In this document: piece after piece, positions 51,729 through 60,370 of the stretch
How the letters are laid out: each line of letters opens with the position of its first letter
Position numbering within the stretch: position 1 is the stretch's first letter
Assembly: GCF_943181405.1 (NCBI RefSeq)
Contig: NZ_CALPBY010000002.1
Span: 124,001 to 188,000 of the forward strand
Origin: Cellulosimicrobium sp. Marseille-Q4280
GTDB taxonomy: Bacteria > Actinomycetota > Actinomycetes > Actinomycetales > Cellulomonadaceae
Reading direction: 5' to 3'
Length of the DNA stretch: 64,000 nt
Notes under the pieces: model-generated
The model's input: only the letters and a program-made list of their open reading frames with translations
What the model was told of the DNA's origin: nothing
Database searches by the model: none
Made by a program: the position numbers and the translations under genes

Positions 51729-52819
51729 TGCGCCCGCCCCCTCGCCCCCGACCGGCCGCGCCGCGGCCGGACCGACCGCGCGCCGCCGACCGCGCGCCGG
51801 CGACGCCCACGACGACCGACGCGTCGTCCGAGGGTGCGCGCGGTCGGTCCGGGGCGCGCGGGCGGGGCGAGGAGCGCGACGCGTCGCGCGAGACACCGGT
51901 CCGGCCGGCCGCACGCCCGGTGCTGCGCGCACGCGACGTCCCGACGGCGCCCGTGCCGCGCCCCGGGACGGAGCTCGTCCGGGCGTCCGCGCCGCGCTCC
52001 CCGCGCGGTGCGTCGACCGGTCCCGGCTCACGGGCCGGAGCGGACGGCGCGCGCGGACCCGCGACCGCGCCCGTGGGCGTCGTCTCGCACGGCATGGCCC
52101 AGCGGCTGGCCGAGCGCGACGCGATGCGGCGTCACCGCGTCCTGCGCCGCGTGCTGTGGTGGACGGCCGGCCTCGTGACCGCGGCCGGCCTCGGGTGGGT
52201 CGCGTTCTTCTCGCCGGTCCTCGGTCTCGACCCGCAGGACGTGACGATCAGCGGCGAGGGCACCGTGATCGACCCCGCGCAGGTCTCCGCCGCCGTGGCC
52301 GAGGAGCAGGGCGTCCCGCTGCCACGGCTCGACACGCTCGCGCTGCGCGAGCGCGTGCTCGCGCTCAACGGGGTCCGGGACGTCGAGATCCGGCGGACGT
52401 GGCCGACCGGGCTCGACGTCCGGCTCGAGTCCCGCGAGCCGGTCGTCGCGGTCCCGGTCGAGGAGGGGTACGCGCTGCTCGACGCCGACGGCGTCCGGGT
52501 GCGCACGGAAGCGGCCGTCCCCGACGGGCTGCCCGAGGTCGACGTGCCGCTCGACGACGCAGGCCGGCGCGCGCTCGAGTCGGCGCTCGTGCTCGTCAAC
52601 GCGCTGCCGCCCGAGCTGCACGCACAGGTGGCGGAGGTCTCGGCGACGACGCGCGACGCCGTCGTCATGAGGCTGCGCGACGGCGTGACGGTCGAGTGGG
52701 GCAGCTCGGAGGACGCGGCGCTCAAGGTGCGCGTGCTCCAGACGCTGCGGGCCGTGCCGGAGAACGCGGGCGTGACCGTCTACGACGTCTCGGCGCCGAC
52801 GCTGCCGGTCACGCGATGA
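51728..52819 (+). CDS. ftsQ: Division protein FtsQ (POTRA domain)
   Basis: This 363-residue bitopic division protein has about 138 cytoplasmic residues, very rich in Pro/Arg/Ala (PRPRPAAPRPDRPRAADR and similar). One TM (VLWWTAGLVTAAGLGWVAFF) and a POTRA domain follow (LDPQDVTISGEGTVIDPAQVSAAV, VRDVEIRRTWPTGLDVRLESREPV). It scaffolds FtsL/FtsB and FtsWI. ATG 51728 overlaps the murC stop. A small GC hairpin follows. Confidence 0.93.
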   Translation: MRPPPRPRPAAPRPDRPRAADRAPATPTTTDASSEGARGRSGARGRGEERDASRETPVRPAARPVLRARDVPTAPVPRPGTELVRASAPRSPRGASTGPGSRAGADGARGPATAPVGVVSHGMAQRLAERDAMRRHRVLRRVLWWTAGLVTAAGLGWVAFFSPVLGLDPQDVTISGEGTVIDPAQVSAAVAEEQGVPLPRLDTLALRERVLALNGVRDVEIRRTWPTGLDVRLESREPVVAVPVEEGYALLDADGVRVRTEAAVPDGLPEVDVPLDDAGRRALESALVLVNALPPELHAQVAEVSATTRDAVVMRLRDGVTVEWGSSEDAALKVRVLQTLRAVPENAGVTVYDVSAPTLPVTR

Positions 52820-52826
52820 GCCGCTC

Positions 52827-52842
52827 CGCCGCCGTCCGGCGG
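52827..52842 (+). terminator. Weak hairpin after ftsQ
   Basis: A GCCGCC-GTCC-GGCGGC hairpin lies 7 nt after the ftsQ stop. It may partly terminate the mur operon before the ftsZ promoter. Confidence 0.45.
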
Positions 52843-52942
52843 CCCAGGACGAACGAGGATCCCCGACACGCGCAGGCGGGTCGTTGATGAAGGGAATGTC
52901 GGCCCCTACCGTCGACACATGGCACAACCTGACATAACTCTA

Positions 52943-52959
52943 ACCCTCTAGTTGAGGGT
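52943..52959 (+). promoter_or_regulatory. ftsZ upstream stem-loop
   Basis: ACCCTC-TAGTT-GAGGGT lies 36 nt before the ftsZ GTG in an unusually AT-rich stretch (TGACATAACTCTAACCCTC). Similar TAACCCT/AGGGTT sequences precede ftsZ in other actinobacteria. It may be a promoter/operator or a leader hairpin. Confidence 0.5.
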
Positions 52960-52994
52960 GAAGGTTCAGGGCTGACAGATCGAGAGGCATCGAC

Positions 52995-54344
52995 GTGGCA
53001 ACTCCGCAGAACTACCTGGCAGTGATCAAGGTGGTCGGCATCGGCGGCGGTGGCGTGAACGCCGTCAACCGGATGATCGAGGTCGGCCTCAAGGGCGTCG
53101 AGTTCATCGCCATCAACACCGACGCGCAGGCCCTGCTGATGTCGGACGCCGACGTCAAGCTCGACGTCGGCCGCGAGCTCACGCGCGGGCTCGGTGCCGG
53201 CGCCGACCCCGAGGTCGGCAAGAAGGCCGCCGAGGACCACGCCGAGGAGATCGAGGACGTCCTGCGCGGCGCCGACATGGTCTTCGTGACGGCGGGCGAG
53301 GGCGGCGGTACCGGCACGGGCGGCGCGCCCGTCGTCGCGCGCATCGCACGCTCGCTCGGTGCGCTGACCGTCGGCGTCGTGACGCGACCCTTCACGTTCG
53401 AGGGTCGCCGCCGCTCCGTGCAGGCGGACCAGGGCATCGAGAACCTGCGCAACGAGGTCGACACCCTCATCGTCATCCCCAACGACCGGCTGCTGTCGAT
53501 GTCGGACCGCAACGTCAGCGCCCTGCAGGCGTTCCACCAGGCCGACCAGGTGCTGCTGTCCGGTGTCCAGGGCATCACGGACCTCATCACCACGCCGGGC
53601 CTCATCAACCTCGACTTCGCCGACGTCAAGTCGGTCATGCAGGGAGCGGGCAGCGCTCTCATGGGCATCGGCTCCGCGCGCGGCGAGGACCGCGCCGTCC
53701 AGGCGGCCGAGCTGGCGATCTCCTCGCCCCTGCTCGAGGCGAGCATCGACGGTGCGCACGGCGTGCTCCTGTCCATCCAGGGCGGCTCCGACCTCGGTCT
53801 CTTCGAGATCAACGAGGCCGCACGTCTCGTCCACGAGGCGGCCCACACCGAGGCGAACATCATCTTCGGCGCCGTGATCGACGACGCGCTCGGGGACGAG
53901 GTCCGGGTCACGGTCATCGCAGCCGGGTTCGACGGCGGTGCGCCCCAGGTCCGCGGCGACGGTCGCGGGCTGGGCCAGGTCGCGGGCTCCACCCAGCGTC
54001 CGGCGACGAGCGCGATCCCGGCCGTCCCGGGCGCGCGTCAGGTGCCCCCGGCGCCGGCGCCCACGACCGGTGCGCACACCCTGCCTCGCCCGGTGGTCCC
54101 CATCGCGACCGAGGGCGACGACGTGCCCGTCACCCTCGACGGCGGGAGCGGACCCGTGCCGGTGCAGCCCGTCGCCGCCACCCCGACGTTCACGGTCGTC
54201 GGGTCCGAGCAGGCCGCGAACCACAACGCCGACCCCGCGGCGGGGCGCCAGAACCCGTCCGTCGAGGTGCCCCCGCGCATCTACGACGAGGAGCCCGCGC
54301 GTCGCAAGGTGGAAGAGCTCGACGTGCCCGACTTCCTCAAGTGA
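52995..54344 (+). CDS. ftsZ: Cell division GTPase FtsZ
   Basis: FtsZ is a tubulin-like GTPase that forms the division ring. The features are [19 protein letters not shown], the tubulin signature [24 protein letters not shown]-type [11 protein letters not shown] and synergy loop [22 protein letters not shown]. It has 449 residues with a disordered linker of about 110 and a conserved C-terminal tail ELDVPDFLK that binds SepF and other partners. GTG 52995 has CGAGAGG upstream. It overlaps pgeF as GTGA. Confidence 0.98.
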   Translation: MATPQNYLAVIKVVGIGGGGVNAVNRMIEVGLKGVEFIAINTDAQALLMSDADVKLDVGRELTRGLGAGADPEVGKKAAEDHAEEIEDVLRGADMVFVTAGEGGGTGTGGAPVVARIARSLGALTVGVVTRPFTFEGRRRSVQADQGIENLRNEVDTLIVIPNDRLLSMSDRNVSALQAFHQADQVLLSGVQGITDLITTPGLINLDFADVKSVMQGAGSALMGIGSARGEDRAVQAAELAISSPLLEASIDGAHGVLLSIQGGSDLGLFEINEAARLVHEAAHTEANIIFGAVIDDALGDEVRVTVIAAGFDGGAPQVRGDGRGLGQVAGSTQRPATSAIPAVPGARQVPPAPAPTTGAHTLPRPVVPIATEGDDVPVTLDGGSGPVPVQPVAATPTFTVVGSEQAANHNADPAAGRQNPSVEVPPRIYDEEPARRKVEELDVPDFLK

Positions 54345-55126
54345 CGACCGACCGGCTCCCCGTGCTCGAGGTCGACCTCGGGCCCGGGGTCCGGGCGGGC
54401 TTCACGACCCGGGCGGGCGGGGTGTCCCCGTCTCCCTGGGACAGCCTCAACCTCGGTCTGGGCGTGCACGACGACGCGGCGCGGGTGCGGGCGAACCGGC
54501 GCCGGGCCTCGACGTGGCTGGGGCGGTCGGTGCGGTTCTCGACGCAGGTGCACGGGACCGAGGTCGTGGTGCTCGACCGCGAGCCCGCCGACGGCGGACC
54601 GGGCGACGCCGACCCGGTGGACACCGTCGGGGACGCGGACGCGCTCGTCGCGACGGGGGCGTCCGCCGTGGGGCTCGGCGTGCTGGTCGCCGACTGCGTG
54701 CCCGTCCTCCTCGCGGACGCGGGGTCCGGCGTCGTCGCGACGGCGCACGCCGGACGGCGCGGGCTCGCGGACGGAGTCGTGCCTGCCGTCCTCCGGTCGA
54801 TGGCCGCCGCGGGGGCGGACCTGCGGAGCGTGCGGGCCGCCGTCGGTCCTGCGGTCTGCGGGGCGTGCTACGAGGTGCCGGCCACGATGCGCGACGAGGT
54901 CGCGGTCGCACGACCGGCGACCTGGTCCACCACCTCGTGGGGGACGGCGGCGCTCGATCTTCCCGCGGGGGTCGCGGCCGACCTCGAGGCGGCCGGGGTC
55001 GCGTCGGTCGAGCGCACGCACGTCTGCACCGTGGAGGACGACCGCTGGTTCTCCCATCGCCGGGCGACGCGCTCGGGAGCGACGACGGGACGGTTCGCCG
55101 GGCTCGTGGCGCTGGCTCCCGCCTGA
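54341..55126 (+). CDS. pgeF: Peptidoglycan editing factor PgeF (YfiH/LACC1 family)
   Basis: This 261-residue cytoplasmic protein of the DUF152 multicopper-oxidase-like family is proposed to remove wrongly built UDP-MurNAc peptides. The features are [71 protein letters not shown] and [18 protein letters not shown] with metal-site His/Cys residues. It is coupled to ftsZ. The gene yggS, which usually follows it in actinobacteria, is absent here. Confidence 0.92.
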   Translation: MTTDRLPVLEVDLGPGVRAGFTTRAGGVSPSPWDSLNLGLGVHDDAARVRANRRRASTWLGRSVRFSTQVHGTEVVVLDREPADGGPGDADPVDTVGDADALVATGASAVGLGVLVADCVPVLLADAGSGVVATAHAGRRGLADGVVPAVLRSMAAAGADLRSVRAAVGPAVCGACYEVPATMRDEVAVARPATWSTTSWGTAALDLPAGVAADLEAAGVASVERTHVCTVEDDRWFSHRRATRSGATTGRFAGLVALAPA

Positions 55127-55260
55127 GCGGCGGCGACGGCCGCCGTGCCCGCAGCCGACTGCCCGACCGCGCCGGACGGTGCCCGAGCGAGCCCGAGCGG
55201 GCCGTTCCGAGGTTCACCCGTCCCGGGCGTGTCGCGCCCGGGCGTCGCCAGGTGCTCGGT

Positions 55261-55266
55261 TAGCGT
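55261..55266 (+). promoter_or_regulatory. -10 box of sepF
   Basis: TAGCGT lies 59 nt before ATG 55326, in a 199-bp gap with no reading frame. Confidence 0.45.
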
Positions 55267-55325
55267 GGGTGCACCGGTCGGGCGGCCGGTGTCCGACGGT
55301 ACGAGTTGAGGACGGAGCAAGGCCC

Positions 55326-55811
55326 ATGGCGGGAGCGCTGCGCAAGACCATGCTGTATCTGGGCCTCGCGGATGATCGCGGCGAGGACGAGCGGGACGAG
55401 TACGTCGACGAGTACGACGAGACGGGGGCGGACGTGCCACAGGACTACCAGGCCCAGGTGACGCCGTTGCACCGTTCGCTCGGTCCGCGGGAGGTGCCGC
55501 AGACCAGCATGTCGGCCGCCGAGCTGCGCCGGATCACCACCGTGCACCCGCGTTCGTACAACGACGCGCGCGTGATCGGCGAGGCGTTCCGCGGCGGGAC
55601 GCCGGTCATCATGAACCTGTCCGACATGGACGACGCCGACGCCAAGCGCCTCGTCGACTTCTCCGCCGGGCTGATCTTCGGGCTGCACGGGGCGATCGAG
55701 CGCGTCACGAACAAGGTCTTCCTGCTCTCGCCGGAGCACGTGGAGATCACCGGCGAGGAGCAGGCCGCCCCGCCGCCGGACACGCGTGCGGGCTTCTACA
55801 ACCAGAGCTGA
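55326..55811 (+). CDS. sepF: SepF, FtsZ membrane anchor
   Basis: This 161-residue protein recruits FtsZ to the membrane. The features are an N-terminal amphipathic helix ([16 protein letters not shown]), an acidic linker and the SepF domain [49 protein letters not shown] through [17 protein letters not shown]. In actinobacteria SepF replaces FtsA/ZipA. ATG 55326 begins the helix. yggT follows after 60 bp. Confidence 0.96.
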   Translation: MAGALRKTMLYLGLADDRGEDERDEYVDEYDETGADVPQDYQAQVTPLHRSLGPREVPQTSMSAAELRRITTVHPRSYNDARVIGEAFRGGTPVIMNLSDMDDADAKRLVDFSAGLIFGLHGAIERVTNKVFLLSPEHVEITGEEQAAPPPDTRAGFYNQS

Positions 55812-55871
55812 CCCGGCGCGGCGCGGGTCGCGCGGACCGGAACCGGCGCGACGTCTGGCACAGTTGTCCCC

Positions 55872-56162
55872 GTGATCGTGGACCTCGTGACCGGCATCCT
55901 CGGGTTCGTCCTGTGGCTCTATCTCATCCTCCTCATCGGGCGCCTCATCTTCGACTGGGTGCAGGTGTTCGCACGGGAGTGGCGACCCAAGGGGGCCGTG
56001 CTCGTGCTCGCCGAGGTGATCTACACCGCGACGGACCCTCCGCTGCGTCTCCTGCGGCGCCTGATCCCGCCGCTCACGCTGGGGCAGATCCGGCTCGACC
56101 TGGGCTTCGTGGTGCTGTTCCTCGCCGTGACGATCGCCCTGCAGGTGGTCCAGGGCATCTGA
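55872..56162 (+). CDS. YggT-family membrane protein
   Basis: This 96-residue membrane protein has two hydrophobic segments: VDLVTGILGFVLWLYLILLIGRLIFDW and IRLDLGFVVLFLAVTIALQVV. The family motif PPLRLLRRLIPPL lies between them. YggT genes lie between sepF and divIVA in most actinobacteria and may relate to envelope or division; the function is unknown. GTG 55872 is the natural start. Confidence 0.92.
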   Translation: MIVDLVTGILGFVLWLYLILLIGRLIFDWVQVFAREWRPKGAVLVLAEVIYTATDPPLRLLRRLIPPLTLGQIRLDLGFVVLFLAVTIALQVVQGI

Positions 56163-56294
56163 GACGCACGTCACGCGCTCTAGCCCCTGCACCGCCCGCG
56201 GGGGCGCGACCGTACGTCCGGTTCGCCCCTGCTCGTGCCGTTCGCTCGGCGCGCGAGCGCGGCCGTGGTCCGGGCTCCGGACGGCAAACTCCGC

Positions 56295-56300
56295 TACGTT
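56295..56300 (+). promoter_or_regulatory. -10 box of divIVA
   Basis: TACGTT lies 59 nt before ATG 56360, in a 197-bp gap; no clear -35 is seen. Confidence 0.4.
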
Positions 56301-56359
56301 GGATCCTGGCGATCGCGAGGTCGCCCGGACCGAGACGCTAACGCTGATGAGGTGAACCG

Positions 56360-57031
56360 ATGGCACTGCTCACTGCAGAGGACATCCTGAACAAGAAGTT
56401 CGCGGCCACGAAGTTCCGCGAGGGGTACGACGTCGAAGAGGTCGACGACTTCTTGGACGAGGTGGTGAGGACGCTCAACTCCGTGCAGGAGGAGAACGAG
56501 GACCTCAAGTCCAAGCTCGCCGCCGCGGAGCGTCGCGTCGCCGAGCTGAGCCGGGCCGACGCGTCCTCCGCAGCAGCGGCCCCCGCGCCCGTCGAGGCGC
56601 CGAAGCCGGCACCGGAGCCCGAGCCCGCTCCCGCTGCCCCCATCTCGCAGGCCGTCGTCACGAAGAACGCGGCAGAGCCCGAGTCGGCGACCGGGATGCT
56701 CCAGCTGGCCCAGAAGCTGCACGACGACTACGTGCGCTCGGGGCAGGAAGAGGGCGACCGGCTCATCGCCGAGGCGAAGGAGGAGGGCACGCGCATCGTG
56801 CGCGAGGCCGAGGAGACCTCGCACCGCACGCTCTCCCAGCTCGAGCAGGAGCGCTCGCTGCTCGAGCGCAAGATCGACGAGCTCCGCCTCTTCGAGCGCG
56901 ACTACCGCACGCGCCTCAAGAGCTACCTCCAGAACCTCCTCGGGGACCTGGACAACCGGGGCAGCGCCCTCCCGCCGCGCAGCAACGTCGGTGGGTCCGG
57001 TCGCGCGAGCGACCTCGCGTCCGGCATCTAG
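56360..57031 (+). CDS. divIVA: DivIVA (Wag31), polar growth scaffold
   Basis: This 223-residue coiled-coil protein marks curved membrane and directs polar or septal wall growth. The N-terminal domain (LTAEDILNKKFAATKFREGYDVEEVDDFLDEVV) has the membrane-binding Phe/Arg/Lys type. The first coiled coil, an Ala/Pro/Glu linker (about residues 72-95) and a second long coiled coil (LIAEAKEEGTRIVREAEETSHRTLSQLEQERSLLERKIDELR) follow. In related species it is phosphorylated by PknA/B. It closes the division cluster. Confidence 0.97.
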   Translation: MALLTAEDILNKKFAATKFREGYDVEEVDDFLDEVVRTLNSVQEENEDLKSKLAAAERRVAELSRADASSAAAAPAPVEAPKPAPEPEPAPAAPISQAVVTKNAAEPESATGMLQLAQKLHDDYVRSGQEEGDRLIAEAKEEGTRIVREAEETSHRTLSQLEQERSLLERKIDELRLFERDYRTRLKSYLQNLLGDLDNRGSALPPRSNVGGSGRASDLASGI

Positions 57032-57132
57032 CCCCAGCGTCGACCGTCCGGCAGCGGCCGGTACGCACGCGCACCGCGATCCCTCCCTCCCGGGGGACGG
57101 CGTGGTGTGTTGTGCGTGCCGGCCGCTGCGTC

Positions 57133-57138
57133 TACTCT
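57133..57138 (+). promoter_or_regulatory. -10 box of the DksA/TraR-like gene
   Basis: TACTCT lies 26 nt before ATG 57165, with AGGAGGGG between them. Confidence 0.45.
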
Positions 57139-57164
57139 CGCGTGACTCGATCCAGGAGGGGCAG

Positions 57165-57626
57165 ATGACCAAGCTCACCACCGCGGCCAGGTCGGCCGTG
57201 CGCGAACAGTTCCCGAACCTCGCGAAGGACGTCAAGACCTTCCCCGTGCGCGAGGGCGAGGAGCCGTGGACCCTGCGTGAGGTCGAGGAGCTGGCCTCGG
57301 AGCTCCTGGCGGAGAAGGAGCGTCTGGAGAGCGAGCTGGCCCAGGCCGACGAGGCCCTGTCGAACCTCCTGCGGGACTCGGGCGACGGCGCGGGCGACGA
57401 CCAGGCGGACTCGGGGTCGAGCGCGCTCGAGCGCGAGCAGGAGCTCACCCTCGTCAACAACGTGCGCGACCTGCTCGCCCAGACCACGCACGCTCTCGAC
57501 CGCATCGCTGCGGGCACCTACGCGACGTGCGAGGCGTCGGGCCTGCCCATCGGCAAGGCGCGGCTCCAGGCCTTCCCGCGCGCCAACCTGTCGGTCGAGG
57601 CGAAGCAGCGCGAAGAGCGCCGCTGA
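57165..57626 (+). CDS. DksA/TraR-like protein with degenerate zinc finger
   Basis: This 153-residue protein has a helical hairpin (REVEELASELLAEKERLESELAQADEALSNLL, ERTL-type EREQELTLVNNVRDLLAQTTHALDRIAAGTY) followed by a TraR/DksA-like finger ATCEASGLPIGKARLQAFPRANLSVEAKQREE. In DksA the finger has four Cys. Here only the first remains; the second is Ser and the last pair reads LSVEAK, so zinc binding is unlikely. It may act in the RNA polymerase secondary channel without zinc. ATG 57165 has AGGAGGGG upstream. It precedes lspA. Confidence 0.85.
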   Translation: MTKLTTAARSAVREQFPNLAKDVKTFPVREGEEPWTLREVEELASELLAEKERLESELAQADEALSNLLRDSGDGAGDDQADSGSSALEREQELTLVNNVRDLLAQTTHALDRIAAGTYATCEASGLPIGKARLQAFPRANLSVEAKQREERR

Positions 57627-57706
57627 CGCGCACGGCACGAGCGGGGTCCGCTCGCCGGAGGTCGCGAGGCCCGTCGAGCGACGTGCTCGTGGCAGACTTG
57701 CCGCCG

Positions 57707-58420
57707 ATGTCCACCTCCTCGCGCCCCGAACCCCTCGACCCCGTCGAACCGCCGTCGCGTCCCTCGACCCACCGGCCCGACGGCCTCGCGCCTGCCACGC
57801 AGGATCCGGCCGAGCCTGGCACTGCCGTCCCGGCGGGTCGGTCGCGCGGACGCCTCGTCGCCTGGACCGTCGGTCTCGCCGTCCTGGTCCTCCTGCTCGA
57901 CCAGCTCACCAAGTGGTGGGCGGAGTCGACCCTGGAGCTCGGTGACGACCCGGTCCAGCTCGTCGGATCGCTGCTCGGCCTGCGCCTGCTCTACAACCCC
58001 GGTGCGGCGCTGTCGATCGCGACCGGCATGACGTGGCTCCTCACGATCGTCGTCGTCTCGGTGGTCGTGGTCATCGTGCGCATGGTCGGCAGGATCGGCT
58101 CGCGCGGCTGGGCGATCGCGCTCGGCCTGCTGCTCGGGGGCGCGGTCGGGAACCTGGTCGACCGGATCTTCCGCGATCCCGGTTTCGCGCGCGGGCACGT
58201 CGTCGACTTCATCGACTACGCAGGCTTCTTCGTCGGCAACGTCGCGGACATCGCGATCGTCGCGGCCGCCGTGATGATCGTGGTGCTGTCCCTGCTCGGC
58301 ATCGGCCTCGACGGCACGCGCCAGGGTCGCGACGGCGAGGACTCGACGGACGCCGTCGGGACGACCTCGGTCGAGGACGGTCCGCGGGGCGCCGACGCCA
58401 CAGAGGGGGAGGCGCGGTGA
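57707..58420 (+). CDS. lspA: Lipoprotein signal peptidase LspA
   Basis: LspA is an aspartic peptidase that removes signal peptides from lipoproteins such as GluB in this window. It has 237 residues, with about 45 cytoplasmic Pro-rich residues before TM1 ([22 protein letters not shown]). Four TMs follow, and catalytic Asp152 in [12 protein letters not shown] and Asp181 in [19 protein letters not shown] is also conserved. A charged C-terminal tail of about 30 residues is present. GTGA overlap with the pseudouridine synthase. Confidence 0.96.
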   Translation: MSTSSRPEPLDPVEPPSRPSTHRPDGLAPATQDPAEPGTAVPAGRSRGRLVAWTVGLAVLVLLLDQLTKWWAESTLELGDDPVQLVGSLLGLRLLYNPGAALSIATGMTWLLTIVVVSVVVVIVRMVGRIGSRGWAIALGLLLGGAVGNLVDRIFRDPGFARGHVVDFIDYAGFFVGNVADIAIVAAAVMIVVLSLLGIGLDGTRQGRDGEDSTDAVGTTSVEDGPRGADATEGEAR

Positions 58421-59349
58421 GCCGGCGCTCGCTCCCCGTCCCCGACGGCCTCGCCGGCGAGCGCGTCGACGCGGGTCTCGCGCGGCTCCTCGGGCTGTCG
58501 CGCACGCGTGCCGCCGAGCTCGCCGCCGAGGGCGCGGTGCGTCTCGACGGCCGCGAGGTCGGCAAGTCCGAGCGACTCGTCGCGGGCTCCTGGCTCGAGG
58601 TCGACGTGCCCGACGCCGCGCCCGCCACGGTCGAGGTCGTCGCCGAGCCCGTGCCCGGCATGGGCATCGTGCACGACGACGAGGACCTCGTCGTCGTGGA
58701 CAAGCCGGTCGGCGTCGCCGCACACCCGTCGCCGGGCTGGACCGGCCCGACCGTCGTCGGCGCGCTCGCTGCCGCGGGCTACCGGATCTCGACGTCCGGT
58801 GCTGCCGAGCGCCAGGGCATCGTGCACCGCCTGGACGCGGGCACGTCCGGGCTCATGGTCGTCGCGAAGAGCGAGACCGCGTACACCGCGCTCAAGCGCG
58901 CCTTCAAGGAGCGCACGGTCGAGAAGGTCTACCACGCGCTCGTGCAGGGTCACCCCGAGCCGACGACCGGGACGATCGACGCGCCCATCGGTCGCCACCC
59001 GAGCAGCGACTGGAAGTTCGCGGTGACCGCCGAGGGCAAGCCCTCGGTCACCCACTACGAGGTGCTCGAGATGCTCCCGGCGGCGTCGCTCGTGGAGGTG
59101 CACCTCGAGACGGGTCGCACGCACCAGATCCGCGTGCACTTCTCCGCGCTGCGCCACCCGTGCGTCGGCGACCTGACCTACGGCGCCGACCCGGTCCTCG
59201 CGTCGCGCGTGGACCTCAGCCGGCAGTGGCTGCACGCGATGCGGCTCGGCTTCGAGCACCCGGGCACCGGGCAGTGGCTCGAGCTCGCGTCGCAGTACCC
59301 GGACGACCTCGCGCACGCGCTCGACGTCCTGCGTGGGGCGTACGCGTGA
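58417..59349 (+). CDS. rluD: RluD-type 23S rRNA pseudouridine synthase
   Basis: This 310-residue enzyme isomerises uridines in helix 69 of 23S rRNA. The N-terminal S4 domain is [31 protein letters not shown]. The catalytic motif [15 protein letters not shown] contains the active-site Asp, and the late motifs are [24 protein letters not shown]. lspA-rluD is a common gene pair. GTG 58417 overlaps lspA; the stop overlaps the GNAT gene as GTGA. Confidence 0.93.
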   Translation: MSRRSLPVPDGLAGERVDAGLARLLGLSRTRAAELAAEGAVRLDGREVGKSERLVAGSWLEVDVPDAAPATVEVVAEPVPGMGIVHDDEDLVVVDKPVGVAAHPSPGWTGPTVVGALAAAGYRISTSGAAERQGIVHRLDAGTSGLMVVAKSETAYTALKRAFKERTVEKVYHALVQGHPEPTTGTIDAPIGRHPSSDWKFAVTAEGKPSVTHYEVLEMLPAASLVEVHLETGRTHQIRVHFSALRHPCVGDLTYGADPVLASRVDLSRQWLHAMRLGFEHPGTGQWLELASQYPDDLAHALDVLRGAYA

Positions 59350-59861
59350 GCGCCTCCGTACCCGACCCGCGCGCCGCGCGGCTCGTCGTGGAGCGGGTGC
59401 ACGACGACGCCGGGCTGGCCGCCGCGCACGCCCTGCGGCTCGCCGTGTTCGTCGACGAGCAGCAGGTGCCCGCCGAGGAGGAGATCGACGACCTCGACAC
59501 GGCTCCCACGACGACGCACGTGCTCGCGCGGGACACGCAGCAGGGCGGTGCCGTCGTCGGCACGGGGCGACTGCTCACCGACCCGGCGCACCCGGGAGAG
59601 ACGCACATCGGTCGCGTCGCCGTCGCGGCGTCGGCTCGCGGGACCGGCGCGGGCGCCGCGGTGATGCGTGCCCTGGAGGAGATCGCCCTCGCCGAGCACG
59701 CCGTCGCAGGGCCGGACGGTCGCCCGACGGTACGCGTCGAGCTCTCCGCGCAGGTCCAGGCGATCGGCTTCTACGAGCGCCTCGGCTACACCGTCTCGGG
59801 TCCCGTCTACCTCGACGCGGGCATCGACCACCGGGACGCCGTGAAGACCCTTGCGTCCTGA
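59346..59861 (+). CDS. GNAT-family N-acetyltransferase
   Basis: This 171-residue acetyl-CoA-dependent acetyltransferase is of the ElaA/YjcF-like type. The features are [23 protein letters not shown], the acetyl-CoA loop [21 protein letters not shown] and [28 protein letters not shown]. The FYERLGY and DAGI-H pattern is typical. The substrate is unknown. It is translationally coupled to rluD and last in that operon. Confidence 0.9.
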   Translation: MSASVPDPRAARLVVERVHDDAGLAAAHALRLAVFVDEQQVPAEEEIDDLDTAPTTTHVLARDTQQGGAVVGTGRLLTDPAHPGETHIGRVAVAASARGTGAGAAVMRALEEIALAEHAVAGPDGRPTVRVELSAQVQAIGFYERLGYTVSGPVYLDAGIDHRDAVKTLAS

Positions 59862-59936
59862 CGGACGTCGCCGCCGACCGGGCGCACCGGCGGGAACCGG
59901 TGCTGACGACGTCCGTCGCGGCGACGGGAGGGCGCC

Positions 59937-60287
59937 TTGAGCGACGTCTGGCCCCTCGTGCACGGCGAACGCGCGGCGTTGATCCGCGACCTCGAAGGTC
60001 TCGACGACAGGCAGTAGGACGAGCCCTCGCTCTGTGCGGGCTGGAGCGTGCACGACGTCGTCGCCCATCGGGCCGTGGTGCCGGCGTTGCGCCACCAGGC
60101 GCGCACACGGGCCTCCCTCGGCGGTGCCGAGGAGCTGGTGTCCCGAGTCCGGCTCGTGGCGACGGCCGCCGACGTCGCCCTGGGCGACGGCCCGGAGGTG
60201 CGAGGGCCCGTGCTCGACCTGCTGCTGGTCGCCTGCGGGCGGCCGGCCGGCCGGGATCTCGACGGGCCCGGGCTCCACCACGTGTGA
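59937..60287 (+). pseudogene. Decayed maleylpyruvate-isomerase/DinB-type (MDMPI) gene
   Basis: From a TTG at 59937 the frame reads LSDVWPLVHGERAALIRDLEGLDDRQ, then TAG (60015-60017), then DEPSLCAGWSVHDVVAH and on to DVALGDGPEVRGPVLDLLLVACGRPAGRDLDGPGL. Both ends match the conserved actinobacterial mycothiol-dependent isomerase-like family, where the stop replaces the Trp of the usual EQW. About 80 middle residues are missing. Two independent lesions make it a pseudogene of 117 codons. The rest of the gap 59862-60370 holds only the 22-bp repeats and the dnaE promoter. Confidence 0.78.
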
Positions 60288-60325
60288 GACGCCGCACGGT
60301 CCGGTGTGAGACGCCGCACGGTCCG
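60282..60325 (+). repeat. 22-bp perfect tandem duplication
   Basis: Two identical 22-bp units (60282-60303 and 60304-60325), each starting GTGTGAGACGCCG, lie side by side. The first contains the stop codon of the decayed gene, showing a recent duplication there. Confidence 0.9.
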
Positions 60326-60358
60326 CCGGAGGTGCGCCGGAGCGTCGGAGGCCCCGCC

Positions 60359-60364
60359 TAGGAT
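60359..60364 (+). promoter_or_regulatory. -10 box of dnaE
   Basis: TAGGAT ends exactly 6 nt before ATG 60371, a leaderless promoter pattern. Confidence 0.6.
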
Positions 60365-60370
60365 CGACGC

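Noticed and set aside
52901-52930. Short ATG frame (KGMSAPTVDTWHN) before ftsZ
   Set aside because: About 16 codons, no ribosome-binding site, and it runs into the ftsZ promoter region.
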